A DNA stretch of 64,000 bases from Lophium mytilinum (lineage: Eukaryota; Ascomycota; Dothideomycetes; Mytilinidiales; Mytilinidiaceae), in contig MU004184.1 of assembly GCA_010093605.1 (NCBI GenBank), positions 1,941,897 through 2,005,896 on the forward strand. The letters run 5' to 3'. The translations under genes and the position numbers were made by a program. Every line of letters begins with the position of its first letter. Positions within the stretch are counted from its first letter, which is position 1. Shown here piece by piece: positions 52,256-62,287 of the stretch. The notes beneath the pieces are model-generated. The model did not search any database. It was not told the DNA's origin and saw only the letters and a program-made list of their open reading frames with translations.

Positions 52256-54077
52256 AGCCCGGTCTTGTTTCGTCTAACAACTGTTGCGCAGCTCTGTGGG
52301 ATATTTCTCACGATGCACAAAGAAACACCGTTTCGCAGTGGGATTGCAGTACTATGTACAAAGGCTTCGGAGGGGGGGGGCTTAGCTGGAGTCGTTGCGC
52401 CTTTTGTTACAGGCCCAGTGCTATTGGTCGCGTGTTCCTGCACTCGCCCCTGCCTTGTTATATTTCCCTCGCTGCCAAAAGAGACGACGGGGCGGATGCG
52501 ACGGCAATAGTCTGGCTGTCTACAGACCGCAAGTTTGGCCTCTACCATCCCCGAGAAACTTCCTTGGATACACCTTCCACGGGTGTGGTGGAACACGGCG
52601 GCGCAGCAGCGAATGACGCGTACAAACTGACCTCCCCAGAGCCCGGCGCATGCGGATTGTGGACCTGCGTTCTGGGGATTATGGACACGTGACTTGAGTT
52701 GGGTCTGGAAGTTACCCAAGTAGGAAGATTCCGGCCTTGTCGAAACTGTCCATCTATCATTCCGGGCAAGATGCCAGAGAGCCCCGGGCCTAAACAAGTG
52801 TACGCCAGCGCAGAGTGGGGGAATACAGGAAGTATCGAATCACAGATTCACGGGCTGCCATTTTCTGTTCAAATAAGCCTAAAAGGCAAGACAGGGACTC
52901 TGGACATGAATTCTAGTGTTATCTATTCTATTTCTACCCGTACCACCACGTCCTCAATCCCTGTTATCCATGCGCTCCCCCAGCGGCCAATCAGTACATT
53001 TTTGCGGCCATTGAACTATCTTGCAGCACTTCCAAAGCTTTCCAATCGATGGTCACACCCTGTTCCTTGGTATTTGCTGGAGAATATCATGTCACCCCTC
53101 CGTGTCAACCCTGCACCTCTCAAATTGTGGGACGGTTGCGAATAAGGTGAAGGCAGTTCTGATAACGATGCAACAGATTACGACAGAAGGACTATCCATC
53201 TCGGGGAGCACAAAGATGACTGATGGTCATATGGTGAAACGGCGCCAGCATGTGCAATCCACTTGGAAGCTAGTAGTCTCGTCGGATTTCAGTACCGTCT
53301 GTATGTCGAAAGGGTGTGGTGTTGGGACCTCTGTCTAAGACATGGACAATTCACATTTTGGTTATCTAGCGTACTTTCCACTTTAGGATTCTGCTAATCA
53401 TACGTGAGCTGAGCTAGGGCGGCGGTAGACCCTGAGTCTTCGGTTGCAAATGCAGGGAGTCGTTACGGATTCATGAGTACTCTTTTAGCAATACTGATGG
53501 TGCTTGATGACATCGCCGGAGATCTCTGAGCATTATTTCCAGGTAGCGCCGTTTGAGCCCAGCTAACAAGTTCACAAGCAGCCAAGATTGATGGACATTC
53601 GCATTCTTTGGAGCCTTGTAAATGTATTGAGGCGCTCAAAGCGATCGTAAAGTAATGCACTCACAATCTGCGGGACGCGTTGGGTATCTCTTCTCACCCC
53701 TCCTCAGTGACAACCCATAACCCGGGCGAAAAGCGCCCGAAACACGTCGTGGAAGTTTCCATCAAGCCTTAATATTGCTCCGAAAATGCAAGGACTTCGG
53801 TCCCCACAAGGAATGGGTGGAAATTCTGACCGTTGAGTTCTGTAGATGTGTGGTTCTTTTCCCTACGACGAGTGCCCTTGAGCCTGTCAAGAACGGACCT
53901 GCCTTAATCCCCGATAAATAAGCCCGGGAACAGCGTCTGATTGGCTATTTTTATCTGTTTCAGATTATTTGTGTAACAGCCCTGCCGCCTTGTCAACGGA
54001 CCCCTCAAGCCTCGGAAACAGTGTCCTCATCTACGCGCTGGTGATTGTTCGTTCCATCATCACCCCCATCACCAAAC
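52256..54077. other. 1.8 kb interval without a supported gene
   Basis: Divergent promoter region of ERG12 and STE24. It has open frames of up to 200 codons on both strands without motifs, and a poly-G run near 52372. No RNA gene or transposon was seen. Part of the ERG12 5' UTR or a first exon may be here. Confidence 0.4.
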
Positions 54078-55608
54078 ATGATCCAGTCCTTTCTCCAGGT
54101 ACTTATGCACGTCATTGCGCACACTGGAAGACTACTAATTATGCATAGCGTCTAGCGCGCTGGCTGGACCGCCCATTCTTCCCATGGAAGAAGCTGGTCA
54201 TCGGCTTCTCCCTCGCGGAATTTGCCCTGGAGAACTGGCTTCTCTTTCGCCAGTATCGCGTCCTATCCAAGACATCCCAGCCCAAAGCCCTCGAAAACGA
54301 GATTGACAAGCCCACCTTCAATAAGAGCCAGGTTCGTCTCCGCAGATTGATGCTGCTGCCTCACGCTGACCTCAGTCTTTCCAGGAATATGGCCGCGCCA
54401 AAGCCAAGTTCGGCTTTTTCTCATCTCTATTCAATCAAGTCAAGGGCCTCGCTGTGATCTGGTACGATGTCTATCCCAAAGTATGGGCTGTCGCTGGCCT
54501 CCTCCTTGCCCGCTACGCGCCGGAACGCTTCTCGGGAGAAATCACACAATCACTCGTCTTCGTCTTCCTATTCAGCCTCATAGATACCTTCGCCGGCATG
54601 CCCTTCTCATACTACCACAGCTTCGTTCTGGAGGAGAAGTTTGGCTTCAACAAGATGACGGTCAAGCTCTGGATAACGGACATGCTCAAGGGCCAGGCGC
54701 TTACCATTGCGTTTGGTATCCCTATCGGCAGTGCTTTCTTGTCCATCATCAAGAAATCTGGCCAAGGCTTCTTCTACTATCTCTGGCTTTTCATGCTGGT
54801 TGTTCAGGTCTCCGCGATTACCATCTACCCGATCTTCATCGTCCCGATGTTCAACAAGCTTGAGCCGCTGAAGGCCGGTGCACTGAAAGACGGCGTAGAA
54901 GCACTTGCCTCGAAACTCCAATTCCCATTGGGCGAACTACAAGTCATTGATGGGAGCAAACGGAGCTCCCACAGCAATGCCTACTTTACTGGACTTCCGT
55001 GGAAGAAGAAGATTGTCATCTACGACACGCTTTTAGAAAAGAGCTCTGATAAGGAAGTCGAGGCTGTCCTCGCGCACGAACTTGGTCACTGGAAAATGGG
55101 GCACACTACGAAGCTTCTCCTAATCAGCCAGGTTCATTTGTTCTACATTTTCTCCCTATTCTCCGTCTTCATCAACAACAACTCGCTTTACGAGTCCTTT
55201 GGCTTCCACAAGGAGCGTCCTGTCCTAATTGGTTTCCTGCTCTTCAACGAGATACTCTCGCCAACCGATTCAATGATCAAGTTGATAATGAACGTTTTGA
55301 CTCGGAGCATGGAGTATGAAGCTGGTATGTTGGTTTTCTGGGATTGTCACTGAACCACACTAATTTTTTCTCTAGATGCGTTCGCCGTCAAGCTAGGATA
55401 TACCGCGGAGCTTGGTTCTTCTTTGATCAAGCTTCAAATCCAGAACCTGTCGAGTATGGACGCGGATTGGCTGTATTCGAGTTTCCACTACTCTCATCCC
55501 ATCTTGACTGAACGGTTGAAGGCGATGAGCTGGGTCGGCGACAAGAAGGTGGTGGATAAATCGGCGGATAATGAGAAGCCCTTGAAGGCGAATGATATAG
55601 AGTTGTAG
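54078..55608 (+). CDS. STE24: CAAX prenyl protease Ste24
   Basis: This is an ER and inner-nuclear-membrane zinc metalloprotease that removes the AAX tripeptide from prenylated CAAX proteins such as the a-factor type pheromone. Exons 54078-54098 (21 nt), 54149-54331, 54385-55324 and 55376-55608 give 458 aa (yeast 453). The catalytic HELGH is at residues 299-303 in VLAHELGHWKMGH; the third ligand is the Glu in MEYEADAFA, formed across the last intron. Several hydrophobic membrane segments are visible (for example SLVFVFLFSLIDTF and YYLWLFMLVVQVSAITIYPIFIV). The small first exon encodes MIQSFLQ. Introns are 50-53 bp. The C-terminus lacks the KKXX-type end. All key residues are intact. Confidence 0.95.
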
Positions 55609-55786
55609 TCCTGGATGAGGGCTGGAATTTGGGCCAGAGGTCCAGCGTCCAGGGAGACTGGATAGAAAAACCCGATCAAGCATCGATTTGCAACAGAGCG
55701 TAACCTCCGAAACCGTTTGCGTGATCTTGCCGTGCTATGCCACCGAATTGTGTCATGAAGGCGCTTTCAACACCAGCCGTGCAGCC

Positions 55787-56377
55787 TTAACCCTCCGTTT
55801 TAGCCTTCTTTTGCCTCAACAGCTCTTTCTCCCTCTTTTTCTTCTCCTCCCGTTCTTTCTTCGCTTTCTTCCTGGCCGCCTTATCCAGTTTGGGCTCCTC
55901 CACATGCTCCACGACCACCGGCTCCTCAACCCCATCGGCCACAAAATTCGACCTATCTTCGATTTCCCCAATGATCGGCCCCTGCTCCCTCTGATACTCC
56001 TCAATATCCTGCCACCCTTCCTCTGCCTGCTCCGCTTTCCTCTTCCCATTCAACACCTTCCCCGCCACTGCATCCTCCACGCCAGCCTCCGCTCCAGCTT
56101 TAGCATCGTCTTCTTCTAGCACCTCCAGATCGGGTTCCATGTGCTCGCCCCGCAATCCAGCTTCCACGCGCCTCAGGTTGTGTAGCACAACACCGCCCAT
56201 TGGGCCAGCGGAGGTCGCGAACTGCACACCTGCAGTGCTGAGCAAGCCATCGGGATGCAAATGGGGAGACGTTTCGGTTGCGACAAGGTAGGCGGCGAGG
56301 AGGGAGTGCGCTTCGGTGGTGGAGAGCGGCCGCGAGGCGTGCGTGCGGTGAGGCGGGTATGCGGTTTCGGGGAACAT
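55787..56377 (-). CDS. Small Lys-rich protein, possibly RNA polymerase I subunit RPA14-like
   Basis: Single exon, 196 aa. The first 80 residues are compact (PLSTTEAHSLLAAYL, then SPHLHPDGLLSTAGVQF and GGVVLHNLRRVEAGLRGE), followed by an acidic middle and a very Lys/Glu-rich tail (KAARKKAKKEREEKKKR) with nuclear-localisation character. The layout resembles fungal RPA14/Ker1 proteins of RNA polymerase I, but I recognise it by general shape only. The start at 56377 opens a good frame. It is divergent from the bL34m gene, 264 bp apart, and ends 178 bp from the convergent STE24 stop. Confidence 0.55.
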   Translation of the reverse strand: MFPETAYPPHRTHASRPLSTTEAHSLLAAYLVATETSPHLHPDGLLSTAGVQFATSAGPMGGVVLHNLRRVEAGLRGEHMEPDLEVLEEDDAKAGAEAGVEDAVAGKVLNGKRKAEQAEEGWQDIEEYQREQGPIIGEIEDRSNFVADGVEEPVVVEHVEEPKLDKAARKKAKKEREEKKKREKELLRQKKAKTEG

Positions 56378-56641
56378 TGTGTGAATTTATCCTAGCTCAA
56401 GTTGGTTTTGATATATAGCCAGGCTAGCTTGCGCGGTGTTGTATCAGCGAAATGCGTGCGGGTGATGTAGTCATGCAAATAAAAAAAGTTCGAAGACCAG
56501 GTTCCGTAGAAATTTTGGAGCTTGGCTTGGCCGTTTTCAGACCGCGAACTTCGGGAGAGCCGACAGCATTAAATCAACGACATCCATCCACAACACTCAC
56601 TCGACCACCCCAATACACAAGCGAGAGCTCAATCACACAGT

Positions 56642-57111
56642 ATGCAGTCGCTCCGCTGCGTCCGCCTTCTCGCGCGGCCTACCGCTGGCACACCCTCTGC
56701 CCTCGCGCGCCCAGCATATCGAATCTCAACGCCGCAAACGTACCGCTCCCCTCCCTGTCTCACCAGCCTCGAAACTAACAGCACACCAGCATCGCCACAT
56801 CTCGAGCCTTCTCTCTCCTCTCCCCGCGCCGTCCCCAGCTCCTTCCCTCTTCCTGCCACGCGGTTTCGTCCTCTACCACCCCCTCCGCCATCACAGCCGC
56901 CGACGGCACGCTGCTCGACCTCTTCCCGAAGATATCGTCGCACCCGTCCCTGGCGTCGTCGCAGGTGCGATGCGGGCCGCGCGATACGTTTAGCCCGAGC
57001 CACCGGGTGCGGAAGCGGAGACATGGGTTTTTGGCGCGGTTGAGGACGAGGGGCGGGAGGAAGATTCTGATGAGGAGGAAGTTGAAGGGGAGGCAGGCGT
57101 TGACGCATTGA
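56642..57111 (+). CDS. Mitochondrial ribosomal protein bL34m
   Basis: This is a large-subunit protein of the mitochondrial ribosome. Exons 56642-56739 and 56790-57111 give 139 aa. The 50 bp intron (GTACCG, ACTAACA branch site, CCAG acceptor) changes the frame and joins the presequence to the conserved core, which is why no single frame shows the gene. The N-terminus ([15 protein letters not shown], then [14 protein letters not shown]) is basic and Ser-rich, as a mitochondrial targeting signal. The last 50 residues hold the L34 signature: [20 protein letters not shown], then [17 protein letters not shown] and LTH, ending in TGA. The length fits the fungal bL34m pattern of a long presequence plus a short core. 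Confidence 0.9.
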
Positions 57112-57676
57112 GTGGGGTGTTTTGCTGTTGGCAGGGAGGGGATATGTGGTTTTGTGGGGGACAGGATTGAAGATGGCATTGTACTGTTTTCGCATTTACG
57201 TGCGCGAGTGTATATTGGGAAGCGGTGTATTATATGGGCATAATGGACCTCCTCTACGAGCACCGCTTTGAATGGAGAAAGAGGTGATATATGGTTGTTG
57301 CTTGGAGCTACGGAATAGTCTGAGGTGAGGGCGAATTGGATTCTCGCGGTCAGTCGGGGAAGATTATTGAACTACGAAGGGTCCTCGCCGTGTGCACACC
57401 GCGTCTATTAAAATCGAGTTTGTACGGTTAGATTCGTGACTCTTGGTAACATTACTCCAAGTTTCGGTCCCTGCATACCTCCGCGTAGAATCTACAGGCC
57501 CCTTTCGGACAACCTGGCTATTAGCCATCTTTTTTCGAACACACAAGGATTCTCCGAGAGGATGAAGGGAGGTTTGAACTGTGGTATCTTCTAAACTCTA
57601 ACCATCTAGTCAGTTTCTACCTCTTAAAAACAATTCGAACTTCCTCCTATAATCAATTAACAACACCCACCCCTCC
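57112..57676. other. Intergenic region
   Basis: 565 bp between bL34m and the 3' end of the aldo-keto reductase gene. No feature was seen. Confidence 0.5.
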
Positions 57677-58730
57677 TCAAGCAAACACAGGAATAGCAAC
57701 CCCATCATCAAGCGGATCATTAAACCTCAACCCCTTATCCAACCCACTAATCTTCTCAATCTCCTCCTCCTCCAGCGTCCACCCCGTCACATACAAATTC
57801 TGCAATAACCTCGTCCTATTACTACTCTTCGGAATAACCGCCACCCCCCTCTGCGTACTCCACCTTAACAACACCTGCGCCGGCGTCTTCCCATGCTTCG
57901 CTGCCACCTCTTTCACCACCTCCAGCTCCGTCAACGGCACCGCATTCTTCGCGCGTGGGTTGTTCAACTCAATAAAACTCAACGACCCAAACGAGCTATA
58001 CGCCGTCACCTGCACTCCATTGCTCCTTGCGTACTTCACCAGCGGCGCCTACGTCAGGTACGGATGATGCTCGATCTGCAGCACCGCCGGCCTAATCTTC
58101 GCGTAATTAAATAAGTCGGCCAGCGTCTGCCCGTTGTAGTTGCTAACCCCGATGCTGCGCGCAAGCCCCTGCTCCACGACGGCCTCCATCGCGTGCCACG
58201 TCGACTCCAGCGTCGCCGTGCCGGGCGCGAACTCGTCGCTCCAGGCGCTCGGATACCGTTTCGCGGGATCGACGTAGGCGAGCGCGAAGGGGAAGTGGAT
58301 GTAGTAGAGGTCGAGGTAGTCGAGCTGCAAGTCGGCGAAGTGCCGCTTGAGGATGGGCGTTACGTGGGCTGGGTCGTGGAAGGTGCACCAGAGTTTGGAG
58401 ACGATGAAGAGGTCGGCGCGGGTTACGAGGTTGTCTTTGAAGGCGCGGGCGAAGCCTTGGCCGACTTCTTTTTCGTTGCCGTAGACTTGCGGGAGGGTTA
58501 GAGGGGGGTGTGGGGAGGGATTGGGGGGAGGTACTGGCGGCGCCGTCGAAGCAGCGGTAGCCGAGTTTGATGGCTTCGTAGACGAGGTCCGGGGCGACTG
58601 CTCCGTCGACTTTCCAGAGGCCGAGGCCGACGAGGGGCCTGTGGGTGGGTTAGATGTTGGGCGATTGTGGAAGTATGGGGATTCTCACATTTCATGCCCG
58701 CTGTTGAGCTTGATTGTAGAAGGGGACATG
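57677..58730 (-). pseudogene. Aldo-keto reductase (xylose-reductase type) with one in-frame TAG
   Basis: Homologous to NAD(P)H-dependent aldose/xylose reductases. Exons 58730-58690, 58638-58535 and 58485-57677 would encode 317 aa with all phases correct. The only defect is a TAG at 58051-58049 (codon 194), where the family has Gln in HHPYLTQ; the rest reads on as [14 protein letters not shown] and ends properly. The catalytic tetrad appears intact: Asp in YRCFDGA, Tyr in YGNEKEVG, Lys in SKLW and His in YYIHFP. The cofactor motif [13 protein letters not shown] lies after the stop, so a truncated product would lack it. CAG to TAG is a C-to-T change at CpA, as made by RIP. A recent pseudogene, a sequencing error or readthrough are all possible. 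The introns are 51 and 48 bp. Confidence 0.85.
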
Positions 58731-59738
58731 ATTGACTTGAAGACTGAGCTTGTTTGACACTCGAAACTGTTCGAAAAGGAAGAGAATGAGAGGTTTGACG
58801 CAAGATGTCTAACTTTTGACTAAACGCTATAACAACTTCTGAGCGTGGAGGTCCCACATTACCACATCGAGTAGTCCCCGACGCAGGGCTAGGAACCCCA
58901 ATTTCCCACCCCTCAGAGCTCCATTGTGCCATCAGAAAGGACCAATAGCATTCAGCAATGTGGAGAATCGGCCTATCCGCGCTCTGCGACACTGAAATTG
59001 TACATCGTCCTAACTAGGAAGGTCTAGCGTGGTTAAGCTGCTGGTGAGTTTGCGATTGATATTACACATAGGCATACAAACCTTGAAAGTTTAGGTCTCA
59101 AAGTACGGACGAATGGTCAGGCTAATATGTATAAAGAAGTTATTAGGGGGAAATGCCTCGAATATCATCGCTATTCAGCCCCCCGCCATCGAGGTTTGGC
59201 ACGTGGAGATAACATTATTGGTGATAAGACGAATGAAATATCTCTCTCCCTTAAATTTCCAGGTACATGTATTGAACACACTGAAAATCAGGATCTCTAC
59301 TAGCAAATATCAGTGTGGAGAAAATGTAACTAGAACATCTTTCACCATCACAAATCGGACTTCTAAACTTCGAACCAGGATCATGTTGTAGCAAGTTCTC
59401 CGGTAGTACGCTAGGTATCTGATTGCTCGTTGACCATCCATCTTTGCTTCATTTTCAGGGCCAGAGGGCCCTACGGTACGGTACCTCAGCCAGATATTGG
59501 CAATGCTGGTTAGAACAGTACATCTTCCTTGCACTCTGAAGAGAATTGTAGAAAGTTTAAGCACAAGCACGAACATCCAAAACAATTCAACTACCTCTAT
59601 CCCAAACTTTTCAGTCTGCGCCACATTCCTGATTCCGTTCATTCATGACCCAAACATCGCTCTAACCATACTCCAATAAAGAACGCCCAAAATGCCGGCC
59701 CCATACCCCTTTCTTCCCCGCCCTATTCCCCTATTCTC
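58731..59738. other. Intergenic region, partly AT-rich
   Basis: 1 kb between the aldo-keto reductase start side and the HIS1 stop. The stretch at 59040-59400 is AT-rich with no frame above about 110 codons. Nothing else is supported. Confidence 0.45.
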
Positions 59739-61171
59739 TCAAGCCGTCCTCGAATTATCAATCTTCATAACCAAGATATCGCAAGCACCAATATCCGTCA
59801 GCTCATCCATGGCCGTGGCGATCCGTTTCCGCTCCACCATGACTTGGACCGCGACCCAGCCCTCTTCCTCGAGCGAGTTGATGGTGGGCGCGCGCTTTCC
59901 GGGGGTGATAGCGCGGGCGGCTTCGATTTTGGGGCGCTCAATGTTATACGTGCAGAGGACGTATTTTTGAGCGGCTGGGTTGGGTGTCAGTCGGATCCGA
60001 AAAATTTGATGAATTCGAAATATTAATGAACATGTTCTTTAGTAGCACAGATAGGAGTCCGACTAGTCAATATGGTTGACCGGCATACACAGGACACAAA
60101 GTTGCAAGAATGTGGCGAAGGCCTTTAGATCATAACGGACAAGAAGAAAGACAGCTTTGGTAAGGTAGAGGAAGAGATGATACTCACTTATCACACCGCG
60201 GATTCGCGAAGCGATCAAATCAACAAGCTTAGGGTCTGAGGGGTGTTTCGACTTGATGAGGACAGCAGTGGAATCAACAACAGTAGAGATTGCTTTGAGG
60301 CCCGCTGCTCGCATGGTCTCGCCAGATTCTTTTGATCATTAGCACTCAATGTCCCTGAAAGGGGTCTTTTGGATCGTCTTACCAACTAAATCCACAATGC
60401 CGTCTGCTACACCGAGCGCACATGCTGCCTCTACACTTCCTCCGATATATTTGATCTTCGTCAGGAGCTTCGCCTTGCCCATCCCATTAGTGACACCTCC
60501 CGAACTATTCGCCTTCGCTTCCAATTCTCTGAAGTACTGCTCCGTGAGATTCGTAAAGCTGGTAACGACATTTTTCCCAATCAGGTCCTCCGGCTTCTGA
60601 AGTTCCCCTTTTTGCGGAACTTGGACTTGTAGGCTACACTTCCCGAAGTCTAGATCAAGCACTTCGGTTACACCTGTAGTGTCTGTCGGAGGAGAAACCA
60701 CCTCATGTTCTCCTACTTGATCCCGTCCTGTTATTCCAAGATCGACGCGGCCCTCGCCCACGAAAGTGGGGATATCTGCTGCGGGGAGGAAGACAAGGGC
60801 AATTGGGAGGTTCTTGACCAGCGCGATGTCCAGTCGTGAGTGTCGGTGAAACTGAATGTCGGAGCCTTTGAGGAGGTCGAGACACGCTTGGTGCAAACGT
60901 CCCTCTATTTCCACCGCAAAGTCAGCAATTGGCCCCGCACAGGTACGTTGTTGCAGCTTTCACAAGCACGCAAGGGGGCGGAGAGACTGACTCTTAGGTA
61001 CAGCAAACAAAAGCCGGTCGTTGAGACTATCCACCAACAGGTCAGTCAAGTGCGGTAGAGAGCGCGATGGCCGTCTCGTAGCCGAAACAACCCCATTGCT
61101 CACAGTCATGATGGAATGAGGGGGGAAAGAGGGTAAGGAAGCACGGGAACCTACGAATTGACTAGATCCAT
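59739..61171 (-). CDS. HIS1: ATP phosphoribosyltransferase (first step of histidine synthesis)
   Basis: Catalyses the condensation of ATP and PRPP, the committed step of histidine synthesis. Exons 61171-61155 (17 nt), 61026-60992, 60904-60383, 60328-60188 and 59974-59739 give 316 aa, close to yeast His1 (297). The rebuilt start MDLVNSLNDRLLFAVPKKGR matches yeast MDLVNHLTDRLLFAIPKKGR in style. Core motifs are LVFLPAADIPTFVGEG, VDLGITGRDQV, SLQVQVP, GSVEAACALGVADGIVDLV and ESGETMRAAGLK. The regulatory C-terminal domain has ITAQKYVLCTYNIERPK, ITPGKRAPTI and EEGWVAVQ, so it should be the long, His-inhibited form. The first intron is 128 bp and the fourth 213 bp, both longer than average here. It is divergent from eS28. 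Confidence 0.95.
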
Positions 61172-61879
61172 TGTGACCTTATTGAAGCTCCGTGATTTCC
61201 TGGGGTGCTGTCGCACGGCGCGGTTACCAACTTCTCTGGCTTCTCTGGTGGCTGCAGGTGATCCACGTAGTGAGGGCTAATTGGCCGCAAATGGGGGCTT
61301 TTTCGGGGTATGCGTCGGGCGTGCAGGCAATGGACTGATGGTGTCTTATGCAACGATATTGCTTGCGTCGCGCTTCTTGTAGCGGCGTAAGAAGTGGGCG
61401 GAAAGGCCTGAGTCAAGCTTCGAAACCAACACGTGCGGCGGCGAATGGATTTGTTTGAGCGGGGCGGGGCAGGCCTAGGACGGCAAACGGGAGACAAAAG
61501 CAATTGAGTCCAATAAGAGTCAAAATCACGAGGGAGTGAAAGATGTGGTGGATCTCTCCGATATGCGGAATAAAGGCCCCTCTCGTCCAATGAGGTGGGG
61601 GCGTACATAAGCCTTGCATGTCCAGGTGCAGTAAAATTGTGCAGTCGCTTGAATGGTCGGCCCGGCGGGCTTGGCTCCACATTCGTTTCGCACCTCACTC
61701 TATCGATCGCGAAATTAGAGCCCACGCCATCGACCTCTGCGCATCTACGACAACCCGCTGCAAAGCCCGCAAATCGACTCACTTGTCGAACACACTTAAA
61801 GCCGCAGCTTCAACAACCCAAAAGTCGGTTCATTCGCCCGACTTCGAATTCCAGCAACTAACAGGCCTAGTCTGCAAAG
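61172..61879. other. Divergent promoter region of HIS1 and eS28
   Basis: 708 bp between the two starts. Long open frames of the minus strand here have no motif and probably reflect composition. No RNA gene was recognised. Confidence 0.45.
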
Positions 61880-62287
61880 ATGGACGCAGCGAAAGTTCCC
61901 GTCAAGCTTGTGAAGGTCACTCGCGGTAAGCTGCTTAGGAATGAGATGATAGAATATTAGCGCTAATGCAATCATAGTTCTCGGACGCACTGGTATGTAA
62001 CAATCCTTCAACCTCGAATTTCGATCCAAACGAGCGGGGAAAGAAATGGGAATACAAATGGACATTGTTCTGATACACAACAGGCTCCCGTGGAGGTGTG
62101 ACGCAAGTCCGCGTCGAGTTCATGGACGATACCACCCGAAGCATCATCAGGAACGTGAAGGGCCCAGGTACGGACATACCCCCAAGCAGGAATTGAAGGA
62201 CGGCATAAATCTGACTACATTCCAGTCCGCGAGAACGACATCCTCTGCTTGCTCGAGTCCGAACGTGAGGCCAGGAGGCTGAGATAG
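61880..62287 (+). CDS. RPS28: 40S ribosomal protein eS28
   Basis: Small-subunit ribosomal protein near the mRNA exit and the E site. Exons 61880-61925, 61978-61992 (15 nt), 62084-62167 and 62226-62287 give 68 aa, the normal length. Joined, it reads [23 protein letters not shown] and ends EREARRLR, with the conserved [19 protein letters not shown] block in the third exon. The second exon encodes only part of VLGRTG, and is one of the shortest in the window. Introns are 52, 91 and 58 bp. Four exons for 68 codons show how intron-dense fungal ribosomal protein genes can be. Confidence 0.97.

Noticed and set aside
52186-52797. 203-codon minus-strand frame upstream of mevalonate kinase
   Set aside because: Out of frame with the kinase, low-complexity composition and no domain.
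56629-57195. Long antisense frame over the bL34m gene
   Set aside because: Shadow of the real plus-strand exons; the L34 signature is on the plus strand.
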